This document shows, in pieces, positions 47,231-57,337 of a DNA stretch of 64,000 nucleotides. The notes under the pieces are model-generated. The model was given only the letters and a program-made list of their open reading frames with translations. It had not been told where the DNA came from and made no database searches. A program made the position numbers and the translations under genes. Each line of letters opens with the position of its first letter. Position 1 is the first letter of the stretch. The DNA is from CAIWHR01 sp963734575 (lineage in GTDB: Bacteria > Pseudomonadota > Gammaproteobacteria > Burkholderiales > Casimicrobiaceae): positions 25,707 through 89,706 of the forward strand of contig CAVTHT010000021.1 of assembly GCA_963734575.1 (NCBI GenBank), given 5' to 3'.

Positions 47231-48094
47231 CTACGCGAACAGGTTCACCACGGCATCCAGGCCGCAATGATCGATCGCGTACGTGGCCTGCGCGCGCACG
47301 ACGGGCTTGGCGTGGTAGGCGACGGAGATGTCCGCGGCCTTGAGCATCGGCACGTCGTTGGCGCCGTCGCCGATCGCCACTGCGATCTCTCCGGGACCTG
47401 CGTAGCGCGCACGTAAGTCCTGCAGGCGCGCGGCCTTCGCCGCGCTGTCGACGATGGGGCCGGTGATCCGTCCGGTGAGCTTGCCATCGACGATCTCCAG
47501 CACGTTGGCAACGGTGTCGTCGAAGCCGAGCCGGGCGCGCAGGCGCTCGGTGAAGAACGTGAAACCGCCCGATACGAGCAGCGTCTTCGCGCCGCTCGCC
47601 CTGAACGCCTGCAGCATCCGCTCGGCGCCCGGCGAGAGTCGCAGACGCTCGTCGTAGACCTGCTGCAGCGAGGCGAGCGGAAGCCCGGCCAGGAGCGCCA
47701 CGCGCCGCGTGAGGCTCGCCGCAAAGTCGATCTCTCCCCGCATCGCGCTCGCGGTGATCGCCGCGACCTCGGCCTTTATCCCGAGCATGTCCGCGATCTC
47801 GTCGATGCATTCGATCGTGATGAGCGTCGAGTCCATGTCCATGGCGAGGACCCGCACGCGACCGCGCGTGAGCTCCGGCGCCACGAAGCCACAATCGTAT
47901 CCGGCGTGTGCGCACGCCTCCGCCACACCGGTGGTGACCTGCACGCCGACGAGCCGGTAGGCCTGCTGGCCACCGCCGTCGAGCACGAGGATGCCGCGCG
48001 GCAGCGCGATATCGGCAATCGCGGCGAGCTCGGCGTCGCCGATTTCCGGCGCCTGGACGATCAGATCCACCGCAACACCGTGCGCCGGCGACAC
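47231..48094 (-). CDS. serB: Phosphoserine phosphatase SerB
   Basis: SerB converts phosphoserine to serine, the substrate of CysE. The 287-residue HAD-family enzyme has an N-terminal ACT-like domain (MSPAHGVAVDLIVQAPEIGD), the nucleophile motif RVLAMDMDSTLITIECIDEI, motif II LLVSGGFTFFTERL and motif IV AVAIGDGANDVPMLKAADIS. It lies just after iscX on the opposite strand. The frame is intact. Confidence 0.96.
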   Translation of the reverse strand: MSPAHGVAVDLIVQAPEIGDAELAAIADIALPRGILVLDGGGQQAYRLVGVQVTTGVAEACAHAGYDCGFVAPELTRGRVRVLAMDMDSTLITIECIDEIADMLGIKAEVAAITASAMRGEIDFAASLTRRVALLAGLPLASLQQVYDERLRLSPGAERMLQAFRASGAKTLLVSGGFTFFTERLRARLGFDDTVANVLEIVDGKLTGRITGPIVDSAAKAARLQDLRARYAGPGEIAVAIGDGANDVPMLKAADISVAYHAKPVVRAQATYAIDHCGLDAVVNLFA

Positions 48095-48097
48095 TGC

Positions 48098-49309
48098 TCA
48101 GACGTGCGGGCGCACGCGGCGCGCGCACTCGGTGGCGCGGGCGCGGGCTTCGGCAACGTCGCTGCCGTTGGCGAGGGCGACGCCCATGCGTCGCCGCTTG
48201 TAGGCTTCCGGCTTGCCGAAAAGGCGCACGTCGGACTGCGGCACGGCGAGCGCGTGCGCGATGTCATCGAAGCGGATGCCGCGGCCTTCGACGCCGGCGT
48301 GGATCACGGCGGAGGCCCCCGGTGAGCGCAGCGACACGTCCACCGGCAACCCGAGCATCGCGCGTGCGTGCAGCTCGAACTCGCTTTGCGCCTGCGTGCA
48401 CATCGTCACCATGCCCGTGTCGTGAGGGCGCGGGCTGACCTCCGAGAACCAGACATCGTCGCCGCGCACGAAGAATTCGAGACCGAACACGCCGCGGCCA
48501 CCGAGGTCGTCCATCATGCGTTGCGCCATTTCGTGCGCCCGGGCGAGCGCGGCGGCCGACATGGGCTGCGGTTGCCACGACTCGACGTAGGCGCCGTTCA
48601 CCTGCACGTGCCCGATGGGCGCGCAGAAATGCGTCCGCATCTGGCCGTCCGCGTTGAGTGCGCGCACACCCAGCAGCGTGATCTCGTAGTCGAAATCGAT
48701 GAAGCTCTCCACCATGATGCGGCTGCCGCGCACGCGCGCCGAGCTCTCGGCGTACTGCCAGGCCGCCGTGACGTCGGCCTTCCCGCGCACGACGGACTGG
48801 CCCTTGCCGGAAGACGACATCACCGGCTTCACCACGCACGGGTAGCCGATGCCGGGGTGCTCGCGCGTACCGTCGATCGCCTGTTGCACTTCCGCCAGGG
48901 TGTCGGCGAATCGATAAGCCGACGTCTTGAGGCCGAGGGTCTCCGCGGCGAGCCGGCGGATGCCTTCGCGACTGGTGGTGAGCTGTACTGCGCGCGCGGT
49001 GGGGACGATTTCCGCGATTCCATCGCGCTCGACGGCCATCAGCGCGTCGGTCGCAACTGCCTCCAGCTCCGGCACGACGAGATGCGGATGCTCCTGCTCG
49101 ATCAGGCGTCGCAGCGCCGGGCCGTCGGTCATCGCGATCACGTGGGCGCGGTGCGCGACCTGGTGGCCTGGCGCATTGGAGTACCGATCGACCGCGATCA
49201 CTTCGACGCCGAGGCGCTGCAAGGCGATGACGATCTCTTTCCCCAGTTCGCCGCTGCCGAGCAGCATGACGCGCGTGGCGGACGGGGAGAGCGGGGTTCC
49301 GATATGCAT
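48098..49309 (-). CDS. purT: Formate-dependent phosphoribosylglycinamide formyltransferase PurT
   Basis: PurT makes formyl-GAR from GAR, ATP and formate in purine synthesis. It is an ATP-grasp enzyme with 403 residues: VMLLGSGELGKEIVIALQRL, HLVVPELEAVATDALMAVER, then YPCVVKPVMSSSGKGQSVVR, GRGVFGLEFFVRGDDVWFSE and VSPRPHDTGMVTMCTQAQSE. The ATG at 49309 matches the family start, and upstream frame is spurious. It uses formate, a metabolite also handled by the dehydrogenase in this window. It ends two bases upstream of serB's start on the same strand. Confidence 0.96.
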   Translation of the reverse strand: MHIGTPLSPSATRVMLLGSGELGKEIVIALQRLGVEVIAVDRYSNAPGHQVAHRAHVIAMTDGPALRRLIEQEHPHLVVPELEAVATDALMAVERDGIAEIVPTARAVQLTTSREGIRRLAAETLGLKTSAYRFADTLAEVQQAIDGTREHPGIGYPCVVKPVMSSSGKGQSVVRGKADVTAAWQYAESSARVRGSRIMVESFIDFDYEITLLGVRALNADGQMRTHFCAPIGHVQVNGAYVESWQPQPMSAAALARAHEMAQRMMDDLGGRGVFGLEFFVRGDDVWFSEVSPRPHDTGMVTMCTQAQSEFELHARAMLGLPVDVSLRSPGASAVIHAGVEGRGIRFDDIAHALAVPQSDVRLFGKPEAYKRRRMGVALANGSDVAEARARATECARRVRPHV

Positions 49310-49457
49310 GATCAGGCCGATGAGCGGACCGGATCGCCGATCGCGCGGGGAAGGGGCGCCGCAGGCGAACGGCGTACGGGCGATTTTATCAGTCCGCGTG
49401 CGCGCATCGCAGACGTTCGCGCGATGTGCGCGCGACAAAGCGCCGCCACGCGCCGAT

Positions 49458-51799
49458 TCAGGTGCGCCCGGCGCGGCCCGGCTTGCGCTCCCGCCGGACC
49501 TCGGTCGGTGGTTCCGGCGCCCGTTCCGCTTCCTCGGGGGCAAGCGTGAAATCGATGCGCACCGTCTCGAGGTCCACGCGTGCCACCATGACGTGCACGC
49601 GTCCCGCCAGCTGGAAGGTGCGGCCGCTGCGCTCGCCGATCAGCGCATGGCGTGCCGCGTCGAAGTGGAAATAGTCGCGGCCGAGCTCCGTGATGTGCAC
49701 CAGGCCGTCGACATTGAGCTCGTCGATGGTCACGAACATCCCGAACCCCGTGACGCCGCTGATCGTGCCGACGTAGGTCTTCGCCGACCTTGTCGCGCAT
49801 GTAATAGCACTTGAGCCAGTTCTCGACGTCGCGCGTCGCCTCGTCGGCGCGCCGCTCGGTCATGGAGCAGTGCGCGCCGAGCTCGTCCCACGACGCACCC
49901 TGCGGCTTGTAGCGCCGACCGTCGAGCACCGGCCTTGATGGCGCGGTGCACGAGCAGGTCCGGATAACGGCGGATCGGCGACGTGAAGTGGGCATACGCA
50001 GCGTAGGCGAGCCCGAAGTGGCCGACGTTCTCCGGGCCGGTACTGCGCCTGCTGCAGCGAGCGCAGCAGCACCGTCTGCAGCAGCGCGAAGTCGGGCCGG
50101 TCGCGGATGCGCTCCAGCAGCTTGGCGTAGTCGCCGGCCGTCGGCTCGTCGCCGCCGCCGAGCTGACAGACCGCTCGTCGCGCAGGAACTCGCGCAGCAG
50201 CGGCGAGCTTCTCGGGCGTCGGGCCTTCGTGCACGCGGTACAGCGCCGGGTGCTCGTGCTTCTGGCGAGGAACTCGGCCGTGCAGACGTTGGCGGCGAGC
50301 ATGCACTCCTCGATCAGGCGATGCGCCTCGTTGCGGGCACCGGCACGATCGCGCACGATCTTGCCGTGCACGTCGAACTCGAGCTGCATCTCGAGCGTCT
50401 CGAAGTCGATCGCGCCGCGCTTCACGCGCGACTTCGCCAGCGCGCGGTACACGGCGTAGAGGTTCTGCAGGTGCGGCATGAGCAGCGCCGCCTCGGCCGG
50501 CAGCGCCTCGCCGCGCTCGGCTGCGCGCAGCCAGGTCCACACCTTCGTGTAGGTGAGGCGCGCCTGCGAGTGCATCACCGCGCGGATAGAAGCGGTAGCC
50601 GCTTGATCGAGCCCCTGCGCGGTCACCTCCATGTCGCACACCATGCACAGCCGGTCGACGTGCGGGTTTGAGCGAGCACGAGCTCGTTCGACAGCGCCTC
50701 CGGCAGCATCGGGATCACGCGGCGCGGAAAATACACCGACGTGCCGCGCTCGCGCGCGTCGCGGTCGAGCGCATCGCCGTCCCGCACGTAATGGCGAGAC
50801 GTCGGCGATCGCGACCACGAGGCGAAAGCCGCTGGCCCTTGCGCTCGCAGATACACGGCGTCGTCGAAATCGCGCGCAGTCTCGCCGTCGATGGTGACGA
50901 GCGGCAGCTCGCGCAGGTCGACGCGGCCCTCCGATCGTCGTCCGGCGCACCTCGGTCGGCAGCTCCTTCGCCTGGCGCGCGCGCGGCCTTGGAGAATTCG
51001 AACGGGAGATCGTGCTTGCGCAGCGCGATCTCGATCTCCATGCCCGGGATCGGTCATGCTGCCCAGCACCTCGACCACGCGGGCGATCGGCTCGTGCTGG
51101 AGCGAGGGCTGCTGCACGATCTCGACGACGACGACCTGCGCCGGCCTTGCGCCTTGCCACGCTGGTCGGCGGGCACCAGCAGGTCCTGGTTGATGCGCCG
51201 GTTCTCGGCGACCACGAACCAGACGCCGCGCTCCTCGTACAGGCGGCCGACCACGTGCGTGTTGTGGCGCTCGAGCACTTCGACGACCTCGCCTTCGGGG
51301 CGTCCACGGCGGTCGACGCCGATGCGCGCGCCGTCACGCGATCGCCGTGCAGCACCTTGTGCATCTCCTTGGCGCTCAGGAAGAGATCGGCGGCACCGCT
51401 GTCGGGACGAAGGAAGCCGTAGCCGTCCGGATGGCCCTGCACGGTCCCGGTGACGAGATCGAGCTTCGCCACCGCGCACAGCTCGCCCTTGCGATTGGTG
51501 AGGAGCTGGCCGTCGCGCTCCATTGCGGCGAGGCGTGCCGCAAGCGCTTCCCGGGCGCGCTTGTCCACCTCCAGCGCGCGCATGAGATCCGCGACCGGCA
51601 ACGGCCGCTCCTGCAGGGCCTCCAGCACCGCGTTGCGCGACGGGACGAGATCCGGATCGACGTCGCCGTGACGGCGCGGGCGCTCGTCGCGTTCGTCGGT
51701 GCCGCGGCTGCGCTTGCGATCGTCCTCGCGCGGAGTGGGCGCAGGGGCGCTTTTCTTGGCCGGGGCGGGCTTTTTGTTCGGGTCGCGCTTCTTTGACAA
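49458..51799 (-). CDS. rnr: Ribonuclease R, heavily frame-broken
   Basis: A processive 3'-5' exoribonuclease for structured RNA. The N-terminus is a Lys/Pro-rich tail plus the helix-turn-helix region (VPSRNAVLEALQERPLPVAD). Then come cold-shock folds (GYGFLRPDSGAADLFLSAKE), the RNB catalytic domain (LVTIDGETARDFDDAVY; TSPIRRYPDLLVHRAIKA) and the S1 domain (GTISGVTGFGMFVTIDELNV) ending in ERKPGRAGRT. Ten or more indels between 49780 and 51340 shift the frame repeatedly, mostly one-base insertions, yet every domain is present in order. It is almost certainly an intact gene with local sequence error. Confidence 0.88.
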
Positions 51800-51835
51800 G
51801 GGGTACCTTGAAACGTAAAATTATGGGTTGCAGTT

Positions 51836-51922
51836 GCCCAGATGGCGGAATTGGTAGACGCACTAGGTTCAGGTCCTAGCGGTGGCAACACTGTGGAGGT
51901 TCGAGTCCTCTTCTGGGCACCA
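51836..51922 (+). tRNA. tRNA-Leu (anticodon CAG)
   Basis: The acceptor GCCCAGA pairs with TCTGGGC before ACCA. The anticodon arm is CTAGG-TTCAGGT-CCTAG with anticodon CAG, reading CUG. There is a long variable arm (CGGTGGCAACACTGTG) and T-arm GGTTCGAGTCC. The encoded CCA ends at 51922. Confidence 0.97.
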
Positions 51923-51963
51923 ATTCACGATCGACGCTCGCCAGCAGCGAACGCCTGCAACGC

Positions 51964-51997
51964 CGCCCGCCACTGAACCCGGCGGGCGTTCTGCTTT
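51964..51997 (+). terminator. Terminator after tRNA-Leu
   Basis: CGCCCGCC and GGCGGGCG pair across a nine-base loop, followed by TTCTGCTTT. It lies about 40 bases after the tRNA. Confidence 0.65.
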
Positions 51998-52078
51998 GCG
52001 GGCCCGCAAACTGCGCGTGGCCCGCCTTCCAGGTATTGGGCCGACCGCGCTGCCACCGGTTCCCCGGCGGGGCGGCGA

Positions 52079-52612
52079 TCAGTCGTCGTCGGCCGTCGCT
52101 TGCGCGGCCAGGTGCGCGCGCAGGTCGGCGGGCCGCAGCACGTCGTAGACCTCGAACGGCTGTCGGATCCATGGATTGTGCGGCAGGTGCTCGACCCAGT
52201 AGTCCGGCTTGAACACCGAGCAGCCCTTCCACCAGAGCACCGCGGTGCGGATGCCGGTGATGTGCGGAAAACGCTGCGGCAGCGTGCGGTGCACGACCTC
52301 GAGCGTGTGGCCGGAGTCGACCATGTCGTCGACCAGCAGCACGCGATCGCCGAGCCGCGGCGCGGTCATCGTCATGTGCTCCGCGATCACCAGCTGCCCG
52401 CGGATGGTGCCGCCGCCTGCCGCGTACGAATGGGTGGAGAGGATCGCCAGCGGCAGCTCGTAGATCCGCGAGAGGATGTCCCCCACGCGCAGCCCGCCGC
52501 GCGCGATGCAGATGATCTGGTTGAAGTCGTAGCCCGACTCGTAGACGGCGAGCGCCAGACGCTCGGTGAGCTCGTGGTAACGGCGCCAGGTGACTTCGAG
52601 CGTGACGCTCAC
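52079..52612 (-). CDS. Phosphoribosyltransferase (xanthine-guanine type)
   Basis: A 177-residue type I phosphoribosyltransferase. The PRPP site is VLLVDDMVDSGHTLEVVHRT, and NQIICIARGGLRVGDILSRI forms the pyrophosphate loop. VTWRRYHELTERLALAVYES starts the fold. The best start is GTG 52612, since there is no ATG at the family position. It follows purA on the same strand, which fits purine salvage. The exact base specificity is not decided. Confidence 0.88.
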   Translation of the reverse strand: MSVTLEVTWRRYHELTERLALAVYESGYDFNQIICIARGGLRVGDILSRIYELPLAILSTHSYAAGGGTIRGQLVIAEHMTMTAPRLGDRVLLVDDMVDSGHTLEVVHRTLPQRFPHITGIRTAVLWWKGCSVFKPDYWVEHLPHNPWIRQPFEVYDVLRPADLRAHLAAQATADDD

Positions 52613-52640
52613 GGTGCTTCCTGCATGTGGCGCTGCGGCT

Positions 52641-53933
52641 TCACTGGAACGGATGGCGCAGCAGGATCGTCTCGTCGCGGTCGGGTCCGGTGGACACCAT
52701 CGCGATCGGCACGCCGGTGAGCGCCTCGATGCGGCGCAGGTACGCGCGCGCATTGTCGGGCAGGGCATCGAAGCTGCGCAGGCCGACGGTGCTGCCTTCC
52801 CAGCCTGGCAAGGTCTCGAACTGCGCCACGCATTCGGCCACGGCATCGGCGCCGGACGGGATCACGTCGAGGCGCTCGCCGCGCACCATGTAGTGCGTAC
52901 AGATACGGATCTCGGGCATGCCGTCGAGCACGTCGAGCTTGGTGATGCACAGGCCGCTGACACCGTTGAGCTGCACCGAGCGCGTGAGCGCCGGGATGTC
53001 CAGCCAGCCGCAGCGGCGCGGGCGTCCCGTCACGGAACCGAATTCGTTGCCGCGTTGCGCGAGTCGCGCGCCGATGTCGTCGGTGAGCTCCGTGGGGAAG
53101 GGACCCGTGCCGACGCGCGTGGTGTAGGCCTTGGCGATGCCGAGCACGTAGTCCACGAATTGCGGGCCGACTCCGGCGCCGGGCGACGCCGCACCGGCGA
53201 GGCAGTTCGACGACGTGACGTACGGATAGGTGCCGTGATCGATGTCGAGCAGCGAGCCCTGCGCGCCTTCGAACAGCAGCGAGTCGCCTTTCCTGCGCGC
53301 CTGCTGCAGCAGCGCCGCGACGTCGGCCACCATCGGCTTGATCTGCTCGGCGAGCGCAAGCGTGGCATCGCGCGTCTCGGCGAACGGCACGGCCGGACGC
53401 TTGTAGTACTGCGTCAGCATGAAGTTGTGGAACTCGAGCAGGGCCTCGAGCTTGGCCGCGAACCGGTCGGGATAGAAAAGATCCTGTACGCGGATCGCCC
53501 GGCGCGCCACCTTGTCCTCGTACGCAGGACCGATGCCGCGGCCCGTCGTGCCGATTTTCAGGTCTCCCATGGCGCCCTCGCGCGCCTGGTCGAGCGCGAC
53601 GTGGTAGGGCAGCACGAGCGGACACGTCGGCGAGATCTTCAGCCGGTTGCGCACTTCGACGCCGGCAGCTTCCAGCTCGCCGATCTCCTGCAGCAGCGCA
53701 GAAGGCGAAAGCACGACGCCGTTGCCGATGTAGACCGAAACCCCCGGCCGCAGGATGCCGGAAGGAATGAGGCGCAGCACCGTACGGCGGCCGCCGATCA
53801 CGAGGGTGTGGCCCGCGTTGTGGCCGCCCTGGAAGCGCACGACGCCCTGCGCGTGCTCGGTGAGCCAGTCGACGACCTTGCCCTTGCCTTCGTCGCCCCA
53901 CTGGGTGCCGATGACGACGACGTTTTTGCCCAT
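52641..53933 (-). CDS. purA: Adenylosuccinate synthetase
   Basis: PurA joins IMP and aspartate using GTP, the first step to AMP. The 430-residue protein starts MGKNVVVIGTQWGDEGKGKV and has VVRFQGGHNAGHTLVIGG, IGTTGRGIGPAYEDKVARRA, LLFEGAQGSLLDIDHGTYPY and the signature VTGRPRRCGWLDIPALTRSV. ATG 53933 is chosen, with the upstream frame being hisZ shadow. The frame is intact. Confidence 0.97.
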   Translation of the reverse strand: MGKNVVVIGTQWGDEGKGKVVDWLTEHAQGVVRFQGGHNAGHTLVIGGRRTVLRLIPSGILRPGVSVYIGNGVVLSPSALLQEIGELEAAGVEVRNRLKISPTCPLVLPYHVALDQAREGAMGDLKIGTTGRGIGPAYEDKVARRAIRVQDLFYPDRFAAKLEALLEFHNFMLTQYYKRPAVPFAETRDATLALAEQIKPMVADVAALLQQARRKGDSLLFEGAQGSLLDIDHGTYPYVTSSNCLAGAASPGAGVGPQFVDYVLGIAKAYTTRVGTGPFPTELTDDIGARLAQRGNEFGSVTGRPRRCGWLDIPALTRSVQLNGVSGLCITKLDVLDGMPEIRICTHYMVRGERLDVIPSGADAVAECVAQFETLPGWEGSTVGLRSFDALPDNARAYLRRIEALTGVPIAMVSTGPDRDETILLRHPFQ

Positions 53934-53971
53934 GCTGCTGCGAACCTTTCGAATGTGTGACGCGGTGAGCG

Positions 53972-54949
53972 TCAGGAATGGCGCGCCACGTGCCCGGCCA
54001 GCTGCCGCAGGTCCAACGTGAACCCGGTGGCGGGCCGTGCGCGCCCGAACGCCTTGCCGATGCCGTCGTAGCGGCCGCCGTTGCCGATCGCGACCGGCGC
54101 TCCCGCGGTGAATACGGAGAAGATCGCGCCGTTCTGGTAATGATAGCCGCGCAGGTCGGCAAGATCGATGTGCAGGTGCTCGACCGCCGGTTGTGCGGAC
54201 CGGGCGAGGGCTTCGAGCGCCGCCAGCGCATTGGCGATGGCCGGCGTATCGGGCAGCCGCTCGCGCGCGGCGCCGAGGACCTCGCCGGCCGGCCCGTAGA
54301 GGGTCGGGAGGGCGTTGAGCGCGCCGCGCCACGCGGCCGGCAGGTGCGCCGTCAGCTCGCGCACCTGCGGCACGTCCTTCGCGCGGAGCGCCGCGAAGAG
54401 CTCGCTGTCTTCGTCGTTGCCTGCGATGCCGGCAGCGCTGGCAAGTGCGCGATACACGCCGACGTGACCGAGATCGAGATGCAGCCCGCGTACGCCCGCG
54501 GCGGCCAGGGACGAGAGCAGCAATGCCACGACTTCCTGGTCACCGGCGATGCCGGGCTCGCCATAGAGCTCGGCGCCGATCTGCTGGATCTCGCGCGTGC
54601 GATTGAGTCCGTCGGGCACCGTCCGCAGCACGCTGCCCGCGTAGCAGAGGCGCGTCAACCCGCTCGCATTGAGCAGATGCGCGTCGATGCGCGCGACCTG
54701 CGGTGTGATGTCCGCGCGCACACCGAGGAGGTGCCCCGAGAGCGGATCGACGACCTTGAAGGTCTGCAGCTCGAGGTCGTGGCCGGTGCCGGTGAGCAAC
54801 GACTCGAGGTGCTCGACGAGCGGCGGCTGCACCAGCCGGTACTGATGGGCGGCGAAGTGATCGAGCAGCAGCCGGCGCAGCGCCTCGAGACGCTCCGCCT
54901 CGTCCGGGAGGACGTCTTCGATGTGCTCGGGAAGGATCCACCTACGCAT
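53972..54949 (-). CDS. hisZ: ATP phosphoribosyltransferase regulatory subunit HisZ
   Basis: A HisRS-like paralogue that forms the octameric enzyme with short-form HisG for the first histidine step. The 325-residue chain has WILPEHIEDVLPDEAERLEA, the class II aaRS-like core VVDPLSGHLLGVRADITPQV, REIQQIGAELYGEPG and IGNGGRYDGIGKAFGRARPA. It lacks a full-length C-terminal anticodon domain, as expected. The start overlaps the DUF2065 stop. The order hflC-DUF2065-hisZ-purA is a betaproteobacterial hallmark. Confidence 0.94.
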   Translation of the reverse strand: MRRWILPEHIEDVLPDEAERLEALRRLLLDHFAAHQYRLVQPPLVEHLESLLTGTGHDLELQTFKVVDPLSGHLLGVRADITPQVARIDAHLLNASGLTRLCYAGSVLRTVPDGLNRTREIQQIGAELYGEPGIAGDQEVVALLLSSLAAAGVRGLHLDLGHVGVYRALASAAGIAGNDEDSELFAALRAKDVPQVRELTAHLPAAWRGALNALPTLYGPAGEVLGAARERLPDTPAIANALAALEALARSAQPAVEHLHIDLADLRGYHYQNGAIFSVFTAGAPVAIGNGGRYDGIGKAFGRARPATGFTLDLRQLAGHVARHS

Positions 54950-55133
54950 GGGATACGAGCGCGAACAGGACGACGCCGACCAGCACCGAGGCAAGCCCGA
55001 CGAAGCGCAGCTGCCCGTCGGTGAGGGCGAGCATGCGCTGGAACGTCTGGCGCCATACGCGCGGGGCGACGAGCGGCAGGAAGCCCTCGATGATGAACAC
55101 CAGCGCGAACGCCGCCAGCAATGAATCCGGCAT
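54942..55133 (-). CDS. DUF2065 (YjeT-like) small membrane protein
   Basis: A 63-residue inner-membrane protein with two helices, SLLAAFALVFIIEGFLPLVA and LRFVGLASVLVGVVLFALVS, separated by the loop WRQTFQRMLALTDGQ. The family is always coded by hflC and has no known job; a link to HflKC-FtsH is possible. ATG 55133 is preferred over the longer frame. Confidence 0.9.
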   Translation of the reverse strand: MPDSLLAAFALVFIIEGFLPLVAPRVWRQTFQRMLALTDGQLRFVGLASVLVGVVLFALVSHA

Positions 55134-55165
55134 CGGTGCTCTCGGGCGCGCGGGCAATGCCGTGA

Positions 55166-56056
55166 TTACTTCGCCGGACGCGGCGCGGTCCCTTCGGCAC
55201 CGCGCCAGTAGCGGAAGAACTCCGACGACGGGTCGAGCACCATCGCGTCCGACTTGCTGCGGAACGATGCCTTGTAGGCCTCGAGGCTCCGGTAGAACGA
55301 GTAGAACTCGGGATTGCCGCCGTACGCCTGCGCATAGATCGACGAAGCCTTGGCGTCGCCGTTGCCCTTGACCGTCTGGGCCTGCTTGTAGGCGTCGGCG
55401 AGGATGACCACGCGCTGGCGATCGGCGTCGGCGCGGATCTTCTCCGATTCGGCCTGACCGAGGGAGCGCAGCTCGTTGGCCACGCGCCGCCGCTCCGATT
55501 CCATGCGCGCGTACACCGGCGTCGTCACGTCAGGCGGCAGCTCGACGCGGCGCAAACGCACGTCGACGATCTCGACGCCGATCGATTTCGCATCCTCGTT
55601 GGCCTTCTGGCGCGTGGTGGTCATGATCTTGTCGCGCTCGGCCGAGATTGCATCGTGCACGGTGCGCTTGTTGATCTCTTCCGCCAGGTTCGCGCGCACC
55701 GTCTGGGAGAGGCGCCGGCGCGCGGCTTCCTCGTCGCCCTGCTGGACGCTGACGTAGTACTGCTTCACGTCGGTGATGCGCCAGAGCACGAAGAAGTCCA
55801 CCAGCAGCGGCTTCTTTTCGGAGGTGGTGATGCGGTCGGGCTCGGCGTTGTCGAGGAGCAGGATGCGCCGGTCGTAGTAGCGCACGTTCTGCACCAGCGG
55901 CAGCTTGCCGTAGATACCGGCCTGCGATTTGATCTCGACGATCTCGCCCAGCTGGAACTTGATCGCGTACTGGCGCTGATCCACCGTGTACAGCGACTGC
56001 GATGCAACGAGCAGCAGCGCGACGAGCAGCGCGAGGAAGGGCATCGTGAATCTCAT
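55166..56056 (-). CDS. hflC: FtsH modulator HflC
   Basis: HflC is an SPFH-family membrane protein forming the HflKC cage around FtsH in the inner membrane. It has 296 residues: one N-terminal helix (MPFLALLVALLLVASQSLYT), then the band-7 domain with DQRQYAIKFQLGEIVEIKSQ and ITTSEKKPLLVDFFVLWRI, and the coiled coil DADRQRVVILADAYKQAQTV. The ATG overlaps the hflK stop (ATGA). The frame is intact. Confidence 0.97.
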   Translation of the reverse strand: MRFTMPFLALLVALLLVASQSLYTVDQRQYAIKFQLGEIVEIKSQAGIYGKLPLVQNVRYYDRRILLLDNAEPDRITTSEKKPLLVDFFVLWRITDVKQYYVSVQQGDEEAARRRLSQTVRANLAEEINKRTVHDAISAERDKIMTTTRQKANEDAKSIGVEIVDVRLRRVELPPDVTTPVYARMESERRRVANELRSLGQAESEKIRADADRQRVVILADAYKQAQTVKGNGDAKASSIYAQAYGGNPEFYSFYRSLEAYKASFRSKSDAMVLDPSSEFFRYWRGAEGTAPRPAK

Positions 56057-57279
56057 CGCGCGTCTCCGCGGTCACGGTTGCGCAGCGCCTCGCGCGAGCG
56101 CGACTGCTCGACGGAGACCGCAGGCTCCGGCGCCGCGGGCCCGGGCCGGGCAGCGCCGACGTCGACCGGTGGCGTGGCCGCAGCTGCCGCGGCGGCAGCG
56201 GCAGCCCCACTTTGCTGGATCAGCTTGTCGAGCGGCAGGTACAGCAGGTTGTTGCCGGCCTTCTGGTCGACGAGGATCTTGGTCGAGCTGCCGAGCACGG
56301 ACTGCACCATGTCGAGGTAGAGCCGCTGGCGCGTCACGCCCGGCGCCTTCGAGTACTCGACCAGGATCTGGCGGAAGCGCGAGGCGTCGCCTTCGGCGCG
56401 CTGCACCACCTCGGCCTGGTAGCCGTTCGCTTCCTCGAGCAGGCGCGCCGCGTTGCCGCGGGCGCGCGGCACGACGTCGTTGGCATAGGCCTGGCCTTCG
56501 TTGCGGAAGCGCTCGCGGTCCTGGCCGGCCTTCACCGCATCGTCGAAGGCAGCCTGCACCTTGTCCGGCGGCTGCACGTTCTGCAGCGTCACCTTCTGCA
56601 CGTACACGCCCGTGCCATAACGGTCGAGCATGTCCTGCATCAGCTTCTCGGCGGACTTCGCGATCTGCTCGCGCCCTTCGTACAGCGCGAAGTCCATCTT
56701 CGCCTTGCCCACCACCTCGCGCATCGCGGTCTCGGCCACGAAGGCGACGATCTGGTCGGGACGGCGCACGTTGAAGAGATAGGCGTCCGCGCTCTTCAGG
56801 TTGTATTGCACCGCGAACTGGATGTCGATGATGTTCTCGTCATCGGTGAGCGAGAGCGACTCACGCTCGTTCTTGTTCTTCGGCGTGTTGCGGTAGCCGA
56901 TCTCGATCGTCTTCACCTGCGAGAAGTCGACGAGCTCGACGGCCTCCACCGGATACGGCAGGTGCCAGCGCGGGCCGGGAAGGGTGGTCTCGGTGTACTT
57001 GCCGAAGCGCGTCACGACGCCGCGGCGGCCTTCGTCCACGATGTAGAAGCCGCTCGCGAGCCACACGACGAGCACGAGTCCCACCAGCAGGCCCGCGCCG
57101 CCGACGGGCACGAGGTTGCGCATGCGGTTGCCACCGCCGCCGCCGCCGTCGTCGCCCGTGCCGCCGCCCCTCCGTCCGAAGAGGTCGTTGATCTTGCGGT
57201 TAACGTTGCGCCAGATCTCGTCGAGATCCGGCGGTCCGCTGTTGCCGCGCTTGCCCCACTGGGGATCGTTCAGCGACAT
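56053..57279 (-). CDS. hflK: FtsH modulator HflK
   Basis: The partner of HflC, 408 residues. A Gly-rich cytoplasmic N-terminus with MSLNDPQWGKRGNSGPPDLD and RRGGGTGDDGGGGGG is followed by a helix (AGLLVGLVLVVWLASGFYIV) and the band-7 domain GRRGVVTRFGKYTETTLPGP, then a coiled coil and an Ala/Pro-rich tail. ATG 57279 is family-typical. It overlaps hflC by four bases. Confidence 0.97.
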   Translation of the reverse strand: MSLNDPQWGKRGNSGPPDLDEIWRNVNRKINDLFGRRGGGTGDDGGGGGGNRMRNLVPVGGAGLLVGLVLVVWLASGFYIVDEGRRGVVTRFGKYTETTLPGPRWHLPYPVEAVELVDFSQVKTIEIGYRNTPKNKNERESLSLTDDENIIDIQFAVQYNLKSADAYLFNVRRPDQIVAFVAETAMREVVGKAKMDFALYEGREQIAKSAEKLMQDMLDRYGTGVYVQKVTLQNVQPPDKVQAAFDDAVKAGQDRERFRNEGQAYANDVVPRARGNAARLLEEANGYQAEVVQRAEGDASRFRQILVEYSKAPGVTRQRLYLDMVQSVLGSSTKILVDQKAGNNLLYLPLDKLIQQSGAAAAAAAAAATPPVDVGAARPGPAAPEPAVSVEQSRSREALRNRDRGDAR

Positions 57280-57337
57280 GGCAGGGTATCGAGATGCGCG
57301 CGCTGCGAGCGCGCTTGTGGAAGTTGTCGTCGCCCGT

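Noticed and set aside
49458..51799. rnr as a decayed pseudogene
   Set aside because: All domains are present in order and conserved on both sides of each break. The same error type hits essential der and hisS, so sequence error is more likely.
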